A stretch of 64,000 nucleotides of DNA from an uncultured Clostridium sp. GTDB lineage: Bacteria; Bacillota; Clostridia; Oscillospirales; Acutalibacteraceae. Of the stretch, positions 43,456 through 53,767 are shown in pieces (positions within the stretch are counted from its first letter, which is position 1; each line of letters begins with the position of its first letter). Position numbers and translations under genes: made by a program. The notes under the pieces are model-generated. The model had not been told where the DNA came from, ran no database searches, and saw nothing but the letters and a program-made list of their open reading frames with translations. The stretch is taken from contig CABRLN010000002.1 in assembly GCA_902471875.1 (NCBI GenBank), forward strand, positions 1-64,000, in the 5' to 3' direction.

Positions 43456-46400
43456 TGGTCTTGTTTGAAAATTTATTTTCCGATTATATTGATGTTGAAA
43501 AAATACCGTTGACTATAAGTAAGGCAGAGGTAACAAATATTCGTTATGAAAAGAAAATCGGTAAAATTACTATTAGCTTACAACTGAATAATTTGGTTGA
43601 GCGTAATGCCATTTTTGAACTTGAGGACAGTATCAAAAGCTCAACAATATCTCCTTATGCTTTAAGAATTAAACCTAAATTTACAAAAGAACTTTTTACT
43701 GCCGAGTATTATCCGCAGCTTGTACTTCAATTAAAAAGAGATACACCGTCCTTTAACGGTTCTCTTAATAATTCTACAGCTAAGCTGAACGGAGATGTTT
43801 TAACAGTTCAGCTTAGTCACGGCGGCAAGGATATTTTGCAGAAAAAAGGGTTCGATAAAGCTCTTGCTAAAATTATAAACGAAGAATTTGATTTGCAGCT
43901 TAACATAGAATATTCTGGTGTATTAGAGGTTGACGTTAAAGATCCTATAAATATTTCTAAACACGAAAATAACATAGAAAAAGAAATTCGAGAAAATATA
44001 GTTACAAAAGTTGAGGACTATGAAAGTACCATGGAAACTGCTGTTAAAAAGGCAGTTAAACAAAAAGCGGAAAAGGTTAACAAAACTATTGAAATACGCA
44101 GTGGAAATTTATTATACCCACAGCTTGTAACAGGCAGCTATACCTCAGTTTATGGTACATTAAGCAAAGAAAAGCCTACCCCTATCAAGGATTTAACCGA
44201 AGATTTAGGTATGACCAACATATGGGGTAAAATTTTTAATATTGATACTAAAATAACTAAAGACGGCAAGTATTCCATTTCTAACTACAGTATTACAGAT
44301 TATACCAGTTCTATAGTGGTAAAAATATTTGACTCTGTTAAAAAAGCAGAATGTTTAAGCGAAATAAAAAAAGGAGATATTATTGTAGTTAAGGGCAAGG
44401 TTGAATATGATACATATGCCCGTGACACAATTTTTTCTGCAAAGGCTCTTTCAACTGCCGAAGTAACAGAAGTTGTTGACAATGCAGAGAAAAAACGTGT
44501 TGAACTTCATTTGCACACCAATATGTCTTCAATGGATGGCGTAAACAGTGCAGGAGATTTAGTAAGTCGTGCAGGCAAATGGGGACACAAAGCTATTGCA
44601 ATTACCGACCACGGTGTTGCACAAGCATTTCCTGAGGCTATGAATACAGCAGAAAAAATTAACGGTATTGCCTTTAATGAAGAAAAGCAGAAGAAGTTCT
44701 ATGGTATTATCCCTTACGAAGAAGGCGAAGAGCCTTTGCCTGAAAAAATTAAGGTTATTTACGGTACAGAGGCATATTTTGTAAACGATATGATCTCTGC
44801 TGTAAAAGGCAATAACACTAAAGAACTTACAGACGAATTTATTTGCTTTGACATTGAAACAACAGGTTTAAGTGCAAAAAAAGACCGAATGACAGAAATT
44901 GGTGCCGTACGTGTAAAAAATGGTGAAATTTTAGATTCTTTTTCTACCTTTGTTGATCCGGAAATGCCTATTCCTGCAAAAATTACACAGTTGACAGGTA
45001 TTTCTGATGATATGGTGGCAGGTGCACCAAAGGAAGCCGATGCTGTAAAAAGTTTCTTTGAATTTTGCGGAAATGACGCAATACTTGTTGCGCACAATGC
45101 AGACTTCGATACCTCTTTTATGCGTGTAGCAGCAGAAAGAAATGATATTACATATAATTATACATCAATAGATACTCTAACAATTGCAAAATCAATTTTA
45201 AGAGATATTAAGGACTACAAGCTAAACACAATAGCTGATTATTTACGTCTTGGAAAGTTTAATCACCACAGGGCAACTGACGATGCTGAAATGCTTGCTA
45301 AGATATTCATAAATTTTGTTGACAGACTTCAAAATGATTATAATATTACACAGGTTAAGGATATAAATACTAATATTGTTGGAGCAAACCCTAACAAACT
45401 GCGTGCATTCCACCAGATAATACTTGTAAAGAATAAAACAGGCTTAAAAAATCTTTACAGGCTTATTTCAATGGGACATATGAAGTATTTTTACAGAAAT
45501 CCAAGAATACCAAAGTCAGAGCTTGTTAAATACCGTGAGGGATTATTAATTGGTAGCGCCTGTGAAGCAGGTGAGCTGTTCAGAGCTATTATTGGCGGCA
45601 AGCCGATGAACGAGCTTAAAGAAATTGCCTCTTTTTACGATTATCTTGAAATTCAACCTATAGGCAACAACGCTTTTATGGTACAAAATGGTACCGCTAA
45701 AGACGAAAGAGAGTTGCAGGAATATAATAAAACAATTATTCGTTTAGGCGAACAGCTTGGTAAGCCTGTTGTAGCCACCTGCGACGTGCATTTTATGGAC
45801 CCTCACGAAAGCGACTACAGAAAAATACTTATGACTTCAAAAGGTTTTAGTGATGCTGACAACCAAGCTCCTTTATTTTTTAGAACAACAGCAGAAATGC
45901 TTAAAGAATTTGAATATTTGGGTGAGAAAAAAGCATATGAAATTGTTGTAGAAAATCCAAATAAAATTGCCGATATGATAGACCAGGTTCGTCCAATACC
46001 TCCGGGAGTGTTTCCTCCGTTTATTGATGGTGCAGAAGAACAGCTTACTACAATTACATGGCAGAGGGCAAAAGAAAAATACGGAGATCCTTTACCACAA
46101 ATTGTTAAAGACAGACTTGACAGAGAACTTGGAGCTATTACCAAATACGGCTTCTCTGTACTATATATGACAGCACAAAAGCTGGTTGCCGACAGTGAAG
46201 CACATGGTTATCTTGTTGGTTCAAGAGGTTCTGTAGGTTCATCGTTCGTTGCTACAATGTCGGGTATTTCAGAGGTTAATCCCCTTTGTCCGCACTATAT
46301 TTGTCCAAACTGCAAAAACAGTGAATTTTTTACCCACGGCGAATATGGCTCCGGCTTTGATTTACCACATAAAAATTGCCCTAAATGCGGCACACAATAT

Positions 46401-47897
46401 TTACAGGACGGACATGAAATACCATTTGAAACTTTCCTTGGTTTTGAGGGTGACAAAACACCTGATATTGACCTTAACTTCAGTGGAGAATATCAGGCCA
46501 GTTCTCACCGATATACAGAAGAGTTGTTTGGTAAAGACAATGTGTTTAAGGCTGGTACAATAGCCACAGTTGCTGACAAAACCGCATATGGTTATGTAAA
46601 AAAATATGTTGAAGAAACTGGAACAGCCTTAAACAAAGCAGAAATGGAACGTCTTTCAATAGGCTGTACGGGCGTTAAACGTACAACAGGTCAGCACCCA
46701 GGAGGAATGGTTGTTGTACCAAGAGGTATGGAGGTTTATGACTTTTGTCCTGTACAGCGTCCTGCGAATAAACAAGATTCTGACAATATTACAACCCACT
46801 TCGACTTCCATTCTATTCATGATACTATCTGTAAGCTTGACGAACTTGGACACGATGTTCCTACAATTTACCATTATCTTGAGCTTTTCACAGGTATTCC
46901 TGTAATGGATGTATCAATGAGTGATCCTGATGTAATGTCTTTATTTACATCCCCAAAGGCACTTGGCATAGAACCTGAAGATATTGATTGTGAAACAGGT
47001 ACCTTTTCATTACCTGAAGTTGGTACGCCTTTTGTAAGACAAATGCTTATGGAGTCACAGCCAAAAACTTTTTCAGATTTGTTGCAAATTTCAGGCTTGT
47101 CGCATGGCACAGATGTTTGGATTGGAAATGCTGCTGATCTTATAAAAAACGGTACTTGTACAATTTCTGAAGTTATAGGTACACGTGACAGTATTATGAC
47201 GTATCTTCTGCATAAAGGTTTGCCACCAAAAATGGCATTTAAAATAATGGAAATTGTTCGTAAGGGTAACGCAACTAAATTGCTTACAGAAGAACATATG
47301 CAGGCTATGAAAGACAATAATGTGCCGCAATGGTATATTGATTCATGTATGAAAATTAAGTATATGTTCCCTAAGGCACATGCAGCTGCTTATATGATTG
47401 CAACACTGCGTCTTGGTTGGTACAAGGTGCATAAACCAATAGAGTATTACGCAGCTTATTTCACTGTAAGAAGTGACGGATTTGACGCTATTACCGTTTT
47501 GCAGGGGAAAGAAGCAGTTGTAGCCAAAATAAATTCAATTAAGCAAAAACAGTCTCAAAATATTGCAACAGCAACCGATAAAACAGAGCTTGATACACTG
47601 CAAATAGTAAATGAAATGTTAGCAAGAGGAATCACAGCCTTACCTATTGACATATATAAATCAGAGGCTAAAATGTTTGTTATAGAGGGTAATCAAATTC
47701 GTTTACCTTTTTGTTCTCTTGCAGGTGTAGGAGAGGCTGCTGCTGTGAGTTTAGCTGAAGGTGGAAAACAGGGAGAATATCTGTCTGTTGAAGAATTAAA
47801 GTTAAGAACAGGTATATCTACAGCTGTTATAGAAACACTGAAAGAGTCAGGAGCATTGGCAGATATTCCTGAAAGCAGTCAAATGACGCTGTTTTAG
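43455..47897 (+). CDS. polC: DNA polymerase III PolC (Gram-positive type)
   Basis: A 1480-residue replicative polymerase. Order: N-terminal domains (1-230), OB fold (about 230-335), PHP domain starting at ELHLHTNMSSMDG near 349, interrupted by the DnaQ-like 3'-5' exonuclease (FDIETTGLSAKKDRMTEIG near 463 to about 620), then the rest of PHP, a zinc-binding pair CPNCKNSEFF and CPKCGTQ near 950-980, and the catalytic core with TPDIDLNFSGEYQ near 1001. PolC is confined largely to Firmicutes and relatives. Translation is coupled to ispG. Confidence 0.97.
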   Translation: MVLFENLFSDYIDVEKIPLTISKAEVTNIRYEKKIGKITISLQLNNLVERNAIFELEDSIKSSTISPYALRIKPKFTKELFTAEYYPQLVLQLKRDTPSFNGSLNNSTAKLNGDVLTVQLSHGGKDILQKKGFDKALAKIINEEFDLQLNIEYSGVLEVDVKDPINISKHENNIEKEIRENIVTKVEDYESTMETAVKKAVKQKAEKVNKTIEIRSGNLLYPQLVTGSYTSVYGTLSKEKPTPIKDLTEDLGMTNIWGKIFNIDTKITKDGKYSISNYSITDYTSSIVVKIFDSVKKAECLSEIKKGDIIVVKGKVEYDTYARDTIFSAKALSTAEVTEVVDNAEKKRVELHLHTNMSSMDGVNSAGDLVSRAGKWGHKAIAITDHGVAQAFPEAMNTAEKINGIAFNEEKQKKFYGIIPYEEGEEPLPEKIKVIYGTEAYFVNDMISAVKGNNTKELTDEFICFDIETTGLSAKKDRMTEIGAVRVKNGEILDSFSTFVDPEMPIPAKITQLTGISDDMVAGAPKEADAVKSFFEFCGNDAILVAHNADFDTSFMRVAAERNDITYNYTSIDTLTIAKSILRDIKDYKLNTIADYLRLGKFNHHRATDDAEMLAKIFINFVDRLQNDYNITQVKDINTNIVGANPNKLRAFHQIILVKNKTGLKNLYRLISMGHMKYFYRNPRIPKSELVKYREGLLIGSACEAGELFRAIIGGKPMNELKEIASFYDYLEIQPIGNNAFMVQNGTAKDERELQEYNKTIIRLGEQLGKPVVATCDVHFMDPHESDYRKILMTSKGFSDADNQAPLFFRTTAEMLKEFEYLGEKKAYEIVVENPNKIADMIDQVRPIPPGVFPPFIDGAEEQLTTITWQRAKEKYGDPLPQIVKDRLDRELGAITKYGFSVLYMTAQKLVADSEAHGYLVGSRGSVGSSFVATMSGISEVNPLCPHYICPNCKNSEFFTHGEYGSGFDLPHKNCPKCGTQYLQDGHEIPFETFLGFEGDKTPDIDLNFSGEYQASSHRYTEELFGKDNVFKAGTIATVADKTAYGYVKKYVEETGTALNKAEMERLSIGCTGVKRTTGQHPGGMVVVPRGMEVYDFCPVQRPANKQDSDNITTHFDFHSIHDTICKLDELGHDVPTIYHYLELFTGIPVMDVSMSDPDVMSLFTSPKALGIEPEDIDCETGTFSLPEVGTPFVRQMLMESQPKTFSDLLQISGLSHGTDVWIGNAADLIKNGTCTISEVIGTRDSIMTYLLHKGLPPKMAFKIMEIVRKGNATKLLTEEHMQAMKDNNVPQWYIDSCMKIKYMFPKAHAAAYMIATLRLGWYKVHKPIEYYAAYFTVRSDGFDAITVLQGKEAVVAKINSIKQKQSQNIATATDKTELDTLQIVNEMLARGITALPIDIYKSEAKMFVIEGNQIRLPFCSLAGVGEAAAVSLAEGGKQGEYLSVEELKLRTGISTAVIETLKESGALADIPESSQMTLF

Positions 47898-47912
47898 TAA
47901 AGGAGGAAGTAA

Positions 47913-49214
47913 ATGAGCAAAAAAAGATTTAAACAAATTTTGCTGCTAGTTGCACTTGGCGTACTTTTACTATTTTTAAAGGATAACATAAAATATGTTT
48001 TTGACGCTATTGGTTTAGTGCTAATAGTTGCAATGCCGTTTATTATAGGTTTTTGTATTGCATTTTTAATCAATAAACCGTATGTATTTTTCTCGGAAAA
48101 GGTTTTCAAAAAATTTGGTGACAGTAAATTTCAAGTGGTTCGCAAAATACGCAAGCCTTTGGCACTCATTATTGCATATCTGCTAACTTTTGGAATATTG
48201 GCATTTTTAATTACTATACTTATTCCTCAACTTGTAGCAAGCTTTAATACTTTGGCAGGTAATTTTTCAAATTATGCAGATACTTTTAAAGACTGGATTG
48301 TAAACACCTGTAAGGATTATTTGCATATAGAGCTTAAAGAAGATAATGATCTGTTTGCTGTAATTAATAATCTTGTAAAAATAATAACCGGCGGAGAATT
48401 GAAAGATTTTGTTTCTAATTTTGCAAATACTTTCGGTCCTGACTTGTTTAACAATGCTATGCAATTGACAACAAATGTTTATAATACCGTAATGGGTATA
48501 GTAATTTCTTTTTACTTTTTGGCTTGTAAGGATAAGCTTATTTATCAAACTAAAAAGTTTACTGTTGCTGTTTTACCTGAAAAGGCATTGCCTAAAACCT
48601 TCGAAATTGCAGAACTTACTAACAGAATGTTTGGAAGATATATTTACGGCAGAATTATTGACTCTCTCATAATGGGAATGCTGTGCTTTATAGGTATGGC
48701 TATTTTACGGTTTGACTATGCCTTACTTATTAGTGTAATTGTAGGCATAACTAATATTATTCCTATGTTTGGACCTGTAATAGGTGCTGTGCCAAGTATA
48801 TTAATTTTATTAATTGTCAATCCTTTAGAGGCTGTTTGGTTCACAATATTCATCATTGTTTTACAACAAATTGACGGTAACCTTATAGGACCAAAGGTAA
48901 TGGGTTCATCAATAGGTATTTCCGGTTTCTGGGTTATGGCAAGTGTTATTCTTGGCGGAGGTTTGTTCGGAATTGTAGGTATGTTTGTCGCTGTACCTTT
49001 GTTTGCGGTAATTTATGTTTTAGTAGGAAGTTCAGTAAATAAAAGACTGAAAGAAAAGAATTACTTGCAAAAACTTGGCGAATCACCAAACACCGATATT
49101 ATTCAAGATTCTGAAAAGCCAACCATAGATTTTAAAGAAACAAAGCTTTATAAAACTATTAAAGAAAATGTAAAAATTACAAGCAAAAAATCTAACCGTC
49201 ATAACGATAAATAA
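47913..49214 (+). CDS. AI-2E family membrane protein (YtvI-like)
   Basis: A 433-residue membrane protein of the AI-2E transporter family with about eight transmembrane segments. PMFGPVIGAVPSILILLIVNP and the later DGNLIGPKVMGSSIGISGFW are family signatures; the last 70 residues are a charged cytoplasmic tail. Members export small molecules or ions, and the substrate cannot be told from sequence. AAGGAGG is 7 bases before the ATG, 15 bases after polC, so it is probably the last gene of the cluster. Confidence 0.85.
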   Translation: MSKKRFKQILLLVALGVLLLFLKDNIKYVFDAIGLVLIVAMPFIIGFCIAFLINKPYVFFSEKVFKKFGDSKFQVVRKIRKPLALIIAYLLTFGILAFLITILIPQLVASFNTLAGNFSNYADTFKDWIVNTCKDYLHIELKEDNDLFAVINNLVKIITGGELKDFVSNFANTFGPDLFNNAMQLTTNVYNTVMGIVISFYFLACKDKLIYQTKKFTVAVLPEKALPKTFEIAELTNRMFGRYIYGRIIDSLIMGMLCFIGMAILRFDYALLISVIVGITNIIPMFGPVIGAVPSILILLIVNPLEAVWFTIFIIVLQQIDGNLIGPKVMGSSIGISGFWVMASVILGGGLFGIVGMFVAVPLFAVIYVLVGSSVNKRLKEKNYLQKLGESPNTDIIQDSEKPTIDFKETKLYKTIKENVKITSKKSNRHNDK

Positions 49215-49289
49215 TTAGTATTTTTACTGTTTGTATTCAATATAAACGGTACTGATTATTAAATTTTATAAATTTAACTGTAGCAATAA

Positions 49290-49310
49290 TGGGCGAACAA
49301 TGTTCGCCCA
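49290..49310 (+). terminator. Hairpin ending the polC cluster transcript
   Basis: Nine-bp perfect GC-rich arms 49290-49298 and 49302-49310 with a 3-nt loop, about 75 bases after the AI-2E gene; the T run (AATTTGT) is poor. Confidence 0.65.
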
Positions 49311-49456
49311 AATTTGTACAGAAAATTAAATTAAATTATTATATAATATATATTTTGGGTATGTGTTTGGTTGATGTTTTGTAAAGCGTTTAGTCATACC
49401 ATCATTTAAGCTAAACTAAATTGCATATTAAAATTTACTTTTAAATAAGAAAAATA

Positions 49457-49485
49457 TTGACAATATAATTTTAGCGTGTTATTAT
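49457..49485 (+). promoter_or_regulatory. SigA-type promoter of the his operon
   Basis: TTGACA at 49457-49462, 17 bases, TATTAT at 49480-49485, 41 bases before the hisZ ATG. Confidence 0.8.
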
Positions 49486-49499
49486 AGTAGCACGCTAAA
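49470..49499 (+). promoter_or_regulatory. Palindromic operator over the his promoter
   Basis: Perfect 9-bp arms TTTAGCGTG (49470-49478) and CACGCTAAA (49491-49499) around 12 bases that contain the -10 box. Binding here would block the -10 and the start point. A repressor of the HisR (YerC/TrpR-like) type, reported for his genes in Firmicutes, would be a candidate; no such gene is in the window. Confidence 0.65.
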
Positions 49500-49525
49500 G
49501 TGAATTACAAAAAAGAGGTAGCACT

Positions 49526-50719
49526 ATGAGAAAATATTATAAATTAACCCCTGAAGGAACACGAGATTTATTGTTTGAAGAATCAAACGCTATTAACACA
49601 GTAAGCAGTTTGATTAATGATGTTTTTAAAGAAAAAGGTTACCATCAGGTTATTACTCCGGGGATTGAATTTTACGATACCTTTACATTGGGTGGATTTG
49701 GATATATGTCAGAAGAAATGTTTATTTCAACTGATAAAAAGGGCAGACTTCTTGTTATGCGACCTGATTCAACTGTTCCTATAGCAAGAATGGTTTCAAC
49801 AAGACTACAAGCTGAAACTTCACCGATAAGGTTATGTTATAATCAGCCTATTTATCGCAATAACAAAGCACTTGCAGGCAAAAATGATGAAACCCGTCAA
49901 GCAGGAATGGAGTTAATTGGCGCAGGCGGCAAGCGTGCAGACCTTGAACTTGTTATTTCTGCTATTGAAATACTTAAGAAGATTACACCTGATTTCAGAA
50001 TTGAGCTTGGTCATGCGGCATTTTTAAAGGCTATTTTTAATAAGCTTGCAGTCAATGATGAGAAGAAAGAAGAAATAAGGGGTTACATTGAATCTAAAAA
50101 TTATTCGGCTCTTATATCACTTCTTGACGAAATTCCGGAAGACGATACTACTAAGGCACTAAAAAAGCTGCCTCGTTTATTCGGCGGTGAAGAAATATTT
50201 AAAAAAGCATTACCGTTGTTTCAGGGAACAGAGGCAGAATATGCGCTGTTCTATTTAAAAGATTTGTACAACGAACTTTCAAAGATATTACCTGAAGAGC
50301 AGCTTGTTATTGACCTGGGCATGGTGCAAAAGAATGACTACTACAGCCATATGACCTTTTGTGGATATGTTGAGGGCAGTGGCGATGCTGTGCTGACAGG
50401 CGGAAGGTATGACCATCTGCTTAACCAATTTCAAAAATCACTTTGCGCCGCAGGCTTTGGCGTAAATGTAGATGAATTGGCCAGAATTTATATGAATATT
50501 AACGGTGCAGAACAGCCGAAAATTGCCGATTATATTGTCCACGGAGATGACGGTTACGAAATAGAGGCGCTTAAAGTTAAAGAAGAGCTTACAAGCAAAG
50601 GTTACACCTGTGAATACAGCGTATTTGCATCAGAAGACAGTGCAAAATTTTACGCACAGAAAAAAGGAATAAAAAAAATGTGTGTGGTAAATGTAAAAAC
50701 TCGAGTTGAAGAAATATAA
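49526..50719 (+). CDS. hisZ: ATP phosphoribosyltransferase regulatory subunit
   Basis: A 397-residue HisRS-like protein without synthetase function. It begins with LTPEGTRDLLFEES, has the class II motif 2 region MRPDSTVPIARM near residue 92 and a shortened C-terminal part. HisZ joins the short HisG to form the active, histidine-inhibited ATP phosphoribosyltransferase. It is the first gene of the operon, and the downstream hisG is indeed the short type. AAGAGG is about 10 bases before the ATG. Confidence 0.95.
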   Translation: MRKYYKLTPEGTRDLLFEESNAINTVSSLINDVFKEKGYHQVITPGIEFYDTFTLGGFGYMSEEMFISTDKKGRLLVMRPDSTVPIARMVSTRLQAETSPIRLCYNQPIYRNNKALAGKNDETRQAGMELIGAGGKRADLELVISAIEILKKITPDFRIELGHAAFLKAIFNKLAVNDEKKEEIRGYIESKNYSALISLLDEIPEDDTTKALKKLPRLFGGEEIFKKALPLFQGTEAEYALFYLKDLYNELSKILPEEQLVIDLGMVQKNDYYSHMTFCGYVEGSGDAVLTGGRYDHLLNQFQKSLCAAGFGVNVDELARIYMNINGAEQPKIADYIVHGDDGYEIEALKVKEELTSKGYTCEYSVFASEDSAKFYAQKKGIKKMCVVNVKTRVEEI

Positions 50720-50741
50720 TTAGGATGGGGAACTGTAAATT

Positions 50742-51380
50742 ATGAAACCACTTAGAATAGCTCTTACTAAGGGCAGACTTGAAAAAGATACTATCAGCCT
50801 TCTTGAAGAACTTGGCTATAATTGTGAGGCCGTACGAAATAAGGGCAGACGCCTTATTTTACCAATAGGAAATGGCGAAATAGAGGCGGTTCTTGCAAAA
50901 GCGGCAGATGTTATTACATATGTTGAACACGGTGTGTGTGATCTTGGCGTTGTAGGTAAGGATACAATACTTGAAAACGGTACAAAGTTTTTCGAACTTT
51001 TGGACCTTGGCTTTGGTAAATGTAAATTTGCTCTTGCAGGCAAAGTAGGTACAGACTTTTACAGCGGTCATAACATAAAAACCATTGCAACAAAATATCC
51101 TAATGTTGCCCGTTCTTTTTTTGAGAAAAAGGGTATGGATATTCATTGTATCAAAATTGAGGGAAGTGTTGAGCTTGCACCTCTTTTAGAACTTTCTGAT
51201 GCAATTGTAGATATTGTAGAAACAGGCTCTACCCTTAAGGCAAACGGTCTTGAAGTTTTTGAAGATATTGTTCCTATTTCAGCAAGACTAATTGCTAACA
51301 CAGCTTCTTTGAAATTCAGAAAGAAAGAAATAGAAGAAATAGTAGATAAAATATATGAAAAAATTAACATAAATAATTAA
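50742..51380 (+). CDS. hisG: ATP phosphoribosyltransferase, short catalytic subunit
   Basis: A 212-residue short-form HisG (HisG_S), joining PRPP to ATP as the first committed step of histidine synthesis. LRIALTKGRLEKDT starts the protein, and the PRPP-binding region includes IVDIVETGSTLKANGL near 153-168. The C-terminal regulatory domain of long HisG is missing, as expected when HisZ is present. GATGGGG precedes the ATG. Confidence 0.96.
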   Translation: MKPLRIALTKGRLEKDTISLLEELGYNCEAVRNKGRRLILPIGNGEIEAVLAKAADVITYVEHGVCDLGVVGKDTILENGTKFFELLDLGFGKCKFALAGKVGTDFYSGHNIKTIATKYPNVARSFFEKKGMDIHCIKIEGSVELAPLLELSDAIVDIVETGSTLKANGLEVFEDIVPISARLIANTASLKFRKKEIEEIVDKIYEKININN

Positions 51381-51394
51381 TTGGGAGAACAACT

Positions 51395-52696
51395 ATGATT
51401 ACAAAGGTTATGGCAGACGGAACTGCCGAATATAAATTCATGGCAGAGCTTAAAACTCGCTGTGATAATAACGATAAAGATGTAACAAATATTGTTTCTG
51501 AAATTTTACAAAATGTAAAAGAAAACGGCGATAAAGCTGTTGATGAATACACACTTAAGTTTGACGGCTCTAAGGTTGAAAAGCCTGAAATCAGCAAAGA
51601 TCAGTTAAAAGAGTACGCTGCAAAGTGTGACAGTGATGTTTATTCTTCTTTAGAAAGAGCTGCTGAAAATATAAAAGATTTCCACCAACGTCAGCTTCAG
51701 CAAAGTTGGCTTACTACAAAAGACAACGGCGTTATTTTAGGACAGCGTGTAAGAGGACTAAAAAGAGTTGGTATTTATGTACCGGGCGGCACAGCAGCTT
51801 ATCCGTCATCTGTACTTATGAATGCTATTCCGGCAAAAATAGCAGGTGTTGAAGAAATTGTTATGGTAACACCTCCTGGAAAAGGTGGTAAGCCTAACCC
51901 TGACATTATGGCGGCTGCACTTGTTGCAGGGGTTGACCGTGTATTCTTAATGGGTGGTGCTCAGGCTGTTGCTGCTTTAGCTTATGGTACACAAACAGTA
52001 CCTAAGGTTGACAAAATTGTAGGACCGGGCAATATATTTGTTGCAACAGCAAAAAAATTGCTTTTTGGCACAGTGGATATTGATATGATTGCGGGACCGT
52101 CAGAAATTTTAGTAATTGCTGACAAAACTGCAAAAGCAAATTATTTGGCGGCTGACCTTATGTCACAGGCTGAACATGATGTTCTTGCATCTGCAATTTT
52201 GCTTACAGACAGTGAAAGCCTTGCTGACCAAGTTATAGATGAACTTAAAAAGCAAAGCGCTTCATTAAGCCGTAAAGAGATTATTGAAAAATCATTAAAG
52301 GATTATGGTGCAATTATAGTTTGCAGGGATATTGCAGAGGCTGTTGAATTTGCCAACATTCTTGCCCCTGAACACCTAGAGGTTTGCTGTGAAAATCCTA
52401 TGGAATATATTGGAAAGCTTGACAACGCAGGTTCAGTATTTTTAGGAAATTACTCGCCTGAGCCATTAGGAGATTATTTTGCAGGACCTAACCACGTTTT
52501 ACCAACAAGCGGTACAGCAAGGTTTTTCTCTCCTCTTTCTGTGGACAGCTTTATAAAAAAATCCAGTTTCATTTACTATACAAAAAGTGCATTGCTTGGT
52601 GATGCCGATGACATTATCCGTATTACAAATGCAGAGGGGTTGACAGCACACGCCAACTCAATAATTGTGCGTAAAGAAAATAAAACAAAGGATTGA
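51395..52696 (+). CDS. hisD: Histidinol dehydrogenase
   Basis: A 433-residue zinc enzyme that oxidises histidinol to histidine in two NAD-dependent steps, the last of the pathway. RVGIYVPGGTAAYPSSVLMN near residue 125, VGPGNIFVATAKK near 208, the DMIAGPSEILVIAD segment near 228 and the zinc ligands in SQAEHDVLAS near 256 are all present. GGGAG lies about 7 bases before the ATG. Confidence 0.97.
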   Translation: MITKVMADGTAEYKFMAELKTRCDNNDKDVTNIVSEILQNVKENGDKAVDEYTLKFDGSKVEKPEISKDQLKEYAAKCDSDVYSSLERAAENIKDFHQRQLQQSWLTTKDNGVILGQRVRGLKRVGIYVPGGTAAYPSSVLMNAIPAKIAGVEEIVMVTPPGKGGKPNPDIMAAALVAGVDRVFLMGGAQAVAALAYGTQTVPKVDKIVGPGNIFVATAKKLLFGTVDIDMIAGPSEILVIADKTAKANYLAADLMSQAEHDVLASAILLTDSESLADQVIDELKKQSASLSRKEIIEKSLKDYGAIIVCRDIAEAVEFANILAPEHLEVCCENPMEYIGKLDNAGSVFLGNYSPEPLGDYFAGPNHVLPTSGTARFFSPLSVDSFIKKSSFIYYTKSALLGDADDIIRITNAEGLTAHANSIIVRKENKTKD

Positions 52697-52702
52697 TTTA
52701 AG

Positions 52703-53767
52703 GTGTATAAATTAAATAAAAAAATATCTGAGCTTGAACCGTATTCTCCAATTACAGGTGATTATAAAATAAGGCTTGATGCTAATGAATCTTGCTTTAA
52801 TTTGCCAGAGAATATAATTGAGCAAATTAAACAGGCTGTTACAAGCATTGACTATAACAGATATCCTGACCCATACGCCATAGAGCTTTGTACTGCTTTT
52901 GCAAATTACTATGGAATAAGTCCTGAAAATGTAACTGCCTTTAATGGCTCTGATGAGCTTATAACTTTGCTTATGACCACCTTTATGATGTCAGGCGAAA
53001 CTTTGGTTACTGTTGAACCAGACTTTTCTATGTATCGCTTTTACACATCGTTAGCAGAGCTTAACTGTGTTTCTGCACCTAAAAATGATGATTTGTCAGT
53101 TGATATTGATGTTGTCATTAATACCGTAAAAGAAAACGGGGCAAGAGGTGTGATTTTTTCAAACCCTTGTAACCCAACCTCGAAGGGAATAAACAAAGAA
53201 GATGTTATTAAACTTATTACTTCTGTTGATGCTTTAGTTATTCTTGATGAGGCGTATATGGACTTTTGGGACGCATCAATTTTAAGCCTTGTAAACGATT
53301 ACGACAATCTTATAATAATGCGTACAGCTTCAAAGGCAGTCGGTGCGGCCGCTATAAGACTGGGATTTGCTGTTACTAACAAGATTAATTCAAATGCATT
53401 GAAAGCAGTTAAGTCACCATATAATGTAAATACAGTTTCACAAAAAATTGGTGCAATTATTTACAATAATAAAGACTTTCTACAAAAAAGACGAAACACT
53501 ATTGTAACTTTAAGGGAAAATTTGTATAATGAACTAAAGACAATAGAAAAGAAATATTCAGACAAAATTAAAATTGTTAGTGGATGTTCAAATTTTGTTT
53601 TTATTAAAAGTGATAAGAGTAAAGATATTTTTAATTTCTTTTTAGACAATGGCGCAGCTATAAGACTTATGAACAGTTACCTGCGTATTACAGCAGGTAC
53701 AGAAGAAGAAAATAGGTATGTAATTATGCTGTTAAAGAAATTTTTAGGTCGAGAGGAAATTTTATGA
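52703..53767 (+). CDS. hisC: Histidinol-phosphate aminotransferase
   Basis: A 354-residue PLP-dependent class I/II aminotransferase, making histidinol phosphate from imidazole-acetol phosphate. RLDANESCFNLP near residue 24, FSNPCNPTSKG near 150, the ILDEAYMDF segment near 179 and the PLP-lysine region TASKAVGAAAIRLG near 206 fit HisC. The start is GTG, 6 bases after hisD, with only a weak TTAAGG in front, so coupling to hisD is likely. hisB overlaps by 4 bases. Confidence 0.94.
   Translation: MYKLNKKISELEPYSPITGDYKIRLDANESCFNLPENIIEQIKQAVTSIDYNRYPDPYAIELCTAFANYYGISPENVTAFNGSDELITLLMTTFMMSGETLVTVEPDFSMYRFYTSLAELNCVSAPKNDDLSVDIDVVINTVKENGARGVIFSNPCNPTSKGINKEDVIKLITSVDALVILDEAYMDFWDASILSLVNDYDNLIIMRTASKAVGAAAIRLGFAVTNKINSNALKAVKSPYNVNTVSQKIGAIIYNNKDFLQKRRNTIVTLRENLYNELKTIEKKYSDKIKIVSGCSNFVFIKSDKSKDIFNFFLDNGAAIRLMNSYLRITAGTEEENRYVIMLLKKFLGREEIL

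Larger units (their letters stand above)
49215..49525. other. Intergenic region before the his operon
   Basis: About 310 bases holding a terminator hairpin (49290-49310) and, at the right end, the his promoter with its palindromic operator (49457-49499). Otherwise AT-rich and featureless. Confidence 0.6.

Noticed and set aside
46249..46563. Alternative-frame ORFs inside polC, mfd and thrS
   Set aside because: They lie wholly within strongly conserved genes and show no family features.
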